Below, piece after piece: positions 59,716 through 64,000 of a DNA stretch of 64,000 bases (its first letter is position 1; each line of letters begins with the position of its first letter). Under the pieces are notes generated by a model, which made no database searches, was not told the DNA's origin, and saw nothing but the letters and a program-made list of their open reading frames with translations. Position numbers and translations under genes: made by a program. This DNA is from Saprospiraceae bacterium (GTDB lineage Bacteria; Bacteroidota; Bacteroidia; Chitinophagales; Saprospiraceae): the NCBI GenBank assembly GCA_041392805.1, contig JAWKLJ010000001.1, positions 2,356,001 to 2,420,000 of the forward strand, read 5' to 3'.

Positions 59716-59976
59716 TTAGGCTTTTTTGAACAATCCGCCTAAAAGGGAACCTGCGCCTCCACCAATCAAGGCAGATATAATACTTCCGATCATATCACCT
59801 GTACCGCCGCCGCCGAACATGCCAGCAGCGCTTAATATAGCAGGTAAAGCGTTGCCGCCGACTGCACCTGCCAGCAGGTTACCTACAAGTCCCAGACCAT
59901 TTTTTTTGAGCATGTTGCCCAAAAAGCCACCACCACCACCTGCGATGGTGTTGATAAGGATTGATGTAATGTCCAT
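59716..59976 (-). CDS. Gly-rich hydrophobic small protein
   Basis: 86 residues, no characterised family. It has MDITSILINTIAGGGGGFLG, a GNMLKKNGLGLVGNLLAGAVGGN segment and GDMIGSIISALIGGGAGSLL, ending in GGLFKKA. Glycine-zipper-like spacing (GxxxG, GGG) suggests it inserts in or lies on a membrane and may oligomerise. Similar Gly-rich DUF proteins are found in other bacteria without a known role. A strong stem-loop follows at 59622-59712. It stands alone between divergent genes. Confidence 0.7.
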   Translation of the reverse strand: MDITSILINTIAGGGGGFLGNMLKKNGLGLVGNLLAGAVGGNALPAILSAAGMFGGGGTGDMIGSIISALIGGGAGSLLGGLFKKA

Positions 59977-60112
59977 AATTGGTTTTGTTATGTTAATGTT
60001 TGTTATGCAACTTCAATATAGCAAAAAAATGGAAAACCAATCGTATAGGGGCGAAATTTTCTAATCATGGGAGTTGCTAATAATAGCCGAGGAAAACCAG
60101 AGAAGTCAAGCG

Positions 60113-60137
60113 GATGTCGGTGAAAAACACCGACATC
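60113..60137. repeat. Perfect 10-bp hairpin, dispersed family
   Basis: GATGTCGGTG, loop AAAAA, CACCGACATC. It lies 38 bp before the Ldh_2 gene. A degraded relative is at 47686-47710; both follow AAGCG. It could influence the mRNA leader of the Ldh_2 gene or be a mobile fragment. Confidence 0.6.
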
Positions 60138-60174
60138 TATCTCAGAATAGGTAAAAATCACTAGATTCGTAGCT

Positions 60175-61245
60175 ATGAAAACGAAACAAAAAACCTTCAC
60201 TTTTGAAGCAAAAGCTTTAGAGACATTCGCCACATTGGTTTTAACAAAGGCTGGTCTAAACGAGAAAATGGCTCATAGTGTAGCCATCACGCTATTGGAA
60301 TCCGACCTAATGGGCCATACCACCCACGGATTGGCTTTGCTCTTCCCCTATTTACAATCTATAGAAAAGGGAGAAATGACGAAAGAAGGGGCTCCAGAGG
60401 TCATCAGAGACATGGGAGCATCGGTCACTTGGAATGGGAAACAGTTGCCCGGCGCCTGGCTCACCCGTCAGGCGATGGAACTGGCCTTTGACCGGATCAA
60501 AACACACCCAGTGGTTACCATCGCCATTCAACAAAGTCATCATATCGGCTGCCTGGCTGCCTATCCGGAAAGCGCTACTAAAAAAGGGCTGATGATGCTC
60601 TTGTCTTGCTCCGACCCTGGCTTCAATCGCGTGGCGCCCTTTGGCGGTACTACGGGTGTTTATAGTCCCAATCCTATTGCAGCAGGGATCCCAACGAGCG
60701 GAGATCCTATCATTTTTGACATCAGCACCTCTGAAACGGCGGCTGGCGTAGTTGGCCAAGCCTACAAATCAGGCAAGCCTCTCCCCCACCCCTGGCTGCT
60801 CGACGCACAAGGGAAAGCGACAGATGACCCTGGCTCCTTTTTCGAGCCCGACGCCCCCTCGACGATCCTCCCCCTTGGTGGCCTCGACACTGGCTATAAA
60901 GGTTTTGCCCTCGGCATCATGGTGGAGGCGATGACCGCCGCCCTCAGTGGCCATGGCCGCGCCGATGAGCCAAAGGGTTGGAGCTCCTCGGTTTTCCTCC
61001 AAATTATTGATCCTACTGCCTTTGCAGGAATGGAAGCTTTTACGCATCAAATGGACTATCTGGTGAAAAAATGCCAGGGGTCGGCGGTTCCTCCTGGGAA
61101 CCCTCCCGTCCGCTTACCTGGACAACGGGCTTTGCAGATGCGGGATAAGCATTTGAAGGAGGGAGTGGTGCTTAGCCAAATTATTGTGGAAGGCTTAGCA
61201 AAAGCGGCGGCGACTTATGGGGTAGAGATGCTGAGGGGAGTGTGA
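60175..61245 (+). CDS. Ldh_2 family oxidoreductase (malate/L-lactate/ureidoglycolate type)
   Basis: 356 residues of the type-2 malate/L-lactate dehydrogenase family, unrelated to classical LDH. Family features: SDLMGHTTHGLALLFPYLQS at the N-terminus, TIAIQQSHHIGCLAAYPESA, VAPFGGTTGVYSPNPIAAGI (nucleotide pocket) and PLGGLDTGYKGFALGIMVEA. The enzyme uses NAD(P) to oxidise 2-hydroxyacids or reduce 2-oxoacids; the substrate cannot be told by eye. It is monocistronic. A perfect hairpin lies just upstream. Confidence 0.9.
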   Translation: MKTKQKTFTFEAKALETFATLVLTKAGLNEKMAHSVAITLLESDLMGHTTHGLALLFPYLQSIEKGEMTKEGAPEVIRDMGASVTWNGKQLPGAWLTRQAMELAFDRIKTHPVVTIAIQQSHHIGCLAAYPESATKKGLMMLLSCSDPGFNRVAPFGGTTGVYSPNPIAAGIPTSGDPIIFDISTSETAAGVVGQAYKSGKPLPHPWLLDAQGKATDDPGSFFEPDAPSTILPLGGLDTGYKGFALGIMVEAMTAALSGHGRADEPKGWSSSVFLQIIDPTAFAGMEAFTHQMDYLVKKCQGSAVPPGNPPVRLPGQRALQMRDKHLKEGVVLSQIIVEGLAKAAATYGVEMLRGV

Positions 61246-61259
61246 GAATTGGCTGCACG

Positions 61260-61410
61260 TTTTTTAGCTACGAAGAGGAGCAGAGGTTGTTATTTCTCTC
61301 TGTGTACTCCGCTCCTCCGTGTAACTCCGTGTAACCAACACCCCGAGTTTTTTTTAGCTACACAGCGATTCCCGGAGGAGCAGAGGACGCGGAGGTTGGA
61401 ATTTCTCTCC
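61260..61410. repeat. CTCCGTGTAACTCCGTGTAAC-type dispersed repeat
   Basis: Between convergent genes. It has TTTTTTAGCTAC twice (61261 and ~61349), GAGGAGCAGAG twice (61273, 61376) and direct repeats of CTCCGTGTAAC. TTGTTATTTCTCTC and GTTGGAATTTCTCTC are further paired copies. Such CTCCGTGTAACT strings are common intergenic debris in Bacteroidota genomes. Confidence 0.6.
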
Positions 61411-61424
61411 CACATGATAGGAAA

Positions 61425-64000
61425 TCAGTTACTCAAGCCCCATACCTTCACCACCTCCACATAAAAAATCAAGTTGGTATTGGGTGGAATGCTTGGTGGT
61501 GCACCACGCTCGCCATAAGCCATTTGGCTAGAAATGAAAAGCGTTGCCTTGTCGCCTTCCCGGAGTTGCTGAAAGCCTTGGTCCCAGCCTTCGATGACGC
61601 GCCCTCGACCCAATGGGAAAAGAAAAGGTTGTCCCCTCTGGAAAGAATTGTCGAACATCGTTCCATCGGGTAGAACGCCATAATAATTGACTTCCACCGT
61701 TCGCCCAGCTTCAGCTATGGGGCCATTTCCTGCCTCATGAATGTAATAATTCAAGCCCGAGTCGGTGCTTTTCAGCTTGTCATCCAATTCTCCATCCAGG
61801 TATTGGCGGAGTGTTTCTTGGGTTAAAGTAGCCACTTCTTTCTCGCGTGCTTGCAGGAGACGTTTCTTTTTGGCATTAGCAATCCGGTCTTCGGCCATTC
61901 GCTGCTCGTGCTCTACCTCACCTACAATGTCGGTAACAGTTAAATTGAAGTACAAAAAATCCGAGTCTTCGAACCCTGGCGGTTTGGACGGCAGCGTATC
62001 CAGGGCAATGGTGATGGTAATGCTATCCCCCAAGGACAATTCTGGTAAAATATCTTCTATGGGATTGCCTGGTTTTTTATCTGTTGCAGTAGGAATTTGG
62101 TAGAACGGCTTCTGGCCAGCGCTGCGGCTAGCACTGATGATTCGCTCGCCATTCGTGGTTTCTGCATGAAAATAGACATAGTCACCTGGTCTCGATTTCC
62201 TATCGTTGCGAGAATAATGCAAGCGATAGGATGTCCCCTGAGGCGAAATAAGGTCTTTGGGTTTAAAATTCCCCATACTGACTTCTTTATCTGCTGGATC
62301 AAGGGCCTCGTAAAGTGCCGTATGAATGCGTGGTCTGATGTTGAGACTATAGATTTTGCCATTGTTGCGTGTTGGGTACACGCGATTGGAGAAAAAGATG
62401 TAGATCAAATCTTGTTCGGGGTCGGCCCATACGAAGGTGCCAGTGTAGCCGGAATGGCCAAAGCTGGCAGCACTGGCTTTTTCCGCGACGGAGCTGGCTT
62501 TCTTGTCGTATTCGATCATGGGTTTGTCAAAACCCAAGCCGCGGCGATTGCCTTCATCGCAATACTGGCAGCGGGTGAATTCCTGCAAAGCTTTGGCCGC
62601 TATGAGGCGTTCTCCGCCGTATTCCCCTTCATTCAAATACATCTGAAAAAGCTTAGCCAGGTCATTGGCAGAACCAAATAGGCCAGCATTGGCAGAAACA
62701 CCACCCATCATTGCTGCCCCTTCATCGTGGACAGTGCCATGGAGTAAGGTATGCCGGAAGAATGTATCCCGCTCTGTGGGTACAATTTGCGCTTGTGGGA
62801 AAAAACGCAAAGGATTGTAGGTCAGGGTATAGGCCCCAAGTTTGTGGTAAAAGTTTTTATACAGAAAAGTTTCATAATCCGCATGCTCCAAGTTACCTAC
62901 GATTTCGGGAAGGAGGTAGAACAATAAGCCTGAATAAACGTATTCTCTTTTTTCGAGCAAAGGCGATTTCTTGATGGCCTTATACATTTTTTGCTTGTAT
63001 TTGCGGTGTTGCCAAAGTCCATCGACAATGGACACGCTGTATGCTTCCGAGGCTTCGGTGCTAAAAGTATTTGAGCGATACCGACCATCATTGGTGCGTA
63101 AGGGGTCCCATTTTTTTTGCCAGGGATACCGGGCATTCCCCTTCAAGGTACCTTGCCAATAGGGAATCCAGGGGCGAAGGCGCGCAAAGTGAGCCAACAT
63201 TTCGCGATAGGTAATATCGGCCTTATTGGAATGGGATAAATAAGGGAAATATTGCTTGAAGGGTGCATCCAGGTCAAAGCGATCTTCGCCATAAAGCTTC
63301 ATAACGGCTGGCAGCGCGGAAGTCACCTTCGAAACGGATGCGAAATCGTATATATCCGTGATCGCTACGGCTTGTGTGCTGTCATAGGTATGGTAACCAA
63401 AAGCTTCGTGATACACCACGGCTCCGCCTTTTGCCACCAGGACCTGAGCGCCAGGAAAAGCGCCAGCCCGAATCCCCTCCTCCACAATCGCTTTGATACT
63501 ATCGGCCAAATAAAAGCCATCCATCCCTGTAACCGCAGGCGGCATATAGGCCAAACGTATCTTGCCAACAGAAATAAAGGTTCTTCCTTTTTTGAACTCA
63601 TCGTTGAAATCCTCCGTCAGCTCTCCTCTTGCGCCCAAGGCGCCAAAGATAATCTGACTAGCCACAGATTCTCCCCAAACCGTAGCGGGTGGCACCATGA
63701 GTAAAGCCTGTACACCAGGAGGGATTTTCAAGCTATTAGGAGCTGCATTTCGAGCAACGACAATGACTTTTGCCTGCTGTGAAAGTTGGTCCAACCACTG
63801 GTAATAACTATCATCTGCCAGGGTTACATTACCTGCAGCATCGATCCTGCCATCTTGCAAGCCTACAATAAACAGGTCATACTGTTTTATCCATTCCCCC
63901 ACCATCGGTTTATCCGCTGAAAGGGTTTTAACGCTGGTGTATTTGTTCACCATGGTCTCCAGGTCATTCCCTACTTGCAAAGCAGGAATGATAGAATTGT
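61425..64000 (-). CDS. GH3-tail/serine hydrolase/FKBP fusion protein, 5' end missing
   Basis: The frame stays open to the window edge. The first ~130 visible residues match the C-terminal domain of GH3 N-acetylglucosaminidases (QDGRIDAAGNVTLADDSYYQ, VASQIIFGALGARGELTEDF). A class C beta-lactamase/serine hydrolase domain follows, with SxxK in FASVSKVTS (~213 of the visible part) and GHSGYTGTFVWADPEQDLIY. A ~90-residue linker leads to an FKBP peptidyl-prolyl isomerase at the C-terminus (GRTVEVNYYGVLPDGTMFDN, RVIEGWDQGFQQLREGDKA). GH3-beta-lactamase fusions occur in Bacteroidota, probably for peptidoglycan recycling; the added FKBP is unusual. The visible part is at least 857 residues. Presumed envelope location. 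Confidence 0.88.
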   Translation of the reverse strand, partial: NSIIPALQVGNDLETMVNKYTSVKTLSADKPMVGEWIKQYDLFIVGLQDGRIDAAGNVTLADDSYYQWLDQLSQQAKVIVVARNAAPNSLKIPPGVQALLMVPPATVWGESVASQIIFGALGARGELTEDFNDEFKKGRTFISVGKIRLAYMPPAVTGMDGFYLADSIKAIVEEGIRAGAFPGAQVLVAKGGAVVYHEAFGYHTYDSTQAVAITDIYDFASVSKVTSALPAVMKLYGEDRFDLDAPFKQYFPYLSHSNKADITYREMLAHFARLRPWIPYWQGTLKGNARYPWQKKWDPLRTNDGRYRSNTFSTEASEAYSVSIVDGLWQHRKYKQKMYKAIKKSPLLEKREYVYSGLLFYLLPEIVGNLEHADYETFLYKNFYHKLGAYTLTYNPLRFFPQAQIVPTERDTFFRHTLLHGTVHDEGAAMMGGVSANAGLFGSANDLAKLFQMYLNEGEYGGERLIAAKALQEFTRCQYCDEGNRRGLGFDKPMIEYDKKASSVAEKASAASFGHSGYTGTFVWADPEQDLIYIFFSNRVYPTRNNGKIYSLNIRPRIHTALYEALDPADKEVSMGNFKPKDLISPQGTSYRLHYSRNDRKSRPGDYVYFHAETTNGERIISASRSAGQKPFYQIPTATDKKPGNPIEDILPELSLGDSITITIALDTLPSKPPGFEDSDFLYFNLTVTDIVGEVEHEQRMAEDRIANAKKKRLLQAREKEVATLTQETLRQYLDGELDDKLKSTDSGLNYYIHEAGNGPIAEAGRTVEVNYYGVLPDGTMFDNSFQRGQPFLFPLGRGRVIEGWDQGFQQLREGDKATLFISSQMAYGERGAPPSIPPNTNLIFYVEVVKVWGLSN

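Overview
The window looks like chromosomal DNA of a Bacteroidota bacterium, most likely of the Saprospiria (Lewinella/Haliscomenobacter-type lineages); the assignment is inferred. Supporting signs are the Bacteroidota -7 promoter box (TAnnTTTG) upstream of many genes, several LytS-type kinase and LytTR regulator genes, a DUF5606 protein, a fused alpha/beta E1 dehydrogenase, an NPSFE-type secreted protein, and proteins carrying effector-associated domains (EADs). Housekeeping genes (lepA, phoH, aroA, xerD, folB, lpxH-like) are interspersed with regulatory and accessory modules. I saw no tRNA, rRNA, CRISPR array, classical insertion sequence or prophage.

Layout. 1-8.7 kb: start of a secreted protein, an ECF sigma/membrane anti-sigma pair, an EAD-type membrane protein, lepA, an OsmC-like protein, then a second ECF sigma/RskA-type anti-sigma pair divergent from a fasciclin lipoprotein. 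8.8-12.6 kb: a TPR histidine kinase, a MITE-like element, an unlisted 48-residue double-glycine leader peptide and a LytTR regulator. 12.9-18.3 kb: potassium channel, SAM-hydrolase family protein, phoH, aroA and a DoxX protein, with two islands of intergenic repeats. 18.7-31.1 kb: subtilisin-like protease, a sulfide:quinone reductase/TusE/DsrE operon, TIGR02757, a glycosyltransferase, an M3 peptidase, DUF5606, fused E1 and a sulfatase. 31.3-38.3 kb: a beta-propeller protein and a TlpA thioredoxin/TlpA-domain kinase/LytTR operon. 38.5-51 kb: xerD, DUF4197, folB, an acyl-CoA dehydrogenase, a MacB-like efflux operon, an NhaC-type antiporter and lpxH. 60-64 kb: an Ldh_2 oxidoreductase and part of a GH3/beta-lactamase/FKBP fusion.

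The most striking region is 51.0-59.5 kb, read on the minus strand. An EAD plus iSTAND-like protein overlaps a MoxR AAA+ ATPase by 4 bp. After 581 bp of tandem repeats comes a 1736-residue, three-pass membrane protein. It carries periplasmic PKD-type domains, a cytoplasmic CoxE/vWA-like domain, periplasmic TPR, PKD and thrombospondin-3 repeats, and a C-terminal FGE-sulfatase (C-type lectin fold) domain. This matches the logic of vWA-MoxR-associated (ternary) conflict systems, here membrane-anchored. The last ~100 bp of the giant gene show the codon pattern expected of a diversity-generating retroelement (DGR) variable region: NNC codons derivable from AAC, between adenine-poor fixed codons. 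The catalytic cysteine pair of true FGE is missing. No reverse transcriptase or template repeat is visible in the window.

Four intergenic islands (15.7-16.1, 17.4-17.8, 51.0-51.6 and 56.9-57.4 kb) share modules: an AGCTGGAGCT hairpin whose stems show compensatory changes, an ACAAGC/GCTTGT hairpin, a CACAGCGACACAGG block, and ATTGACATTTTGATTG-type runs. Two of these islands flank the giant conflict-system gene.
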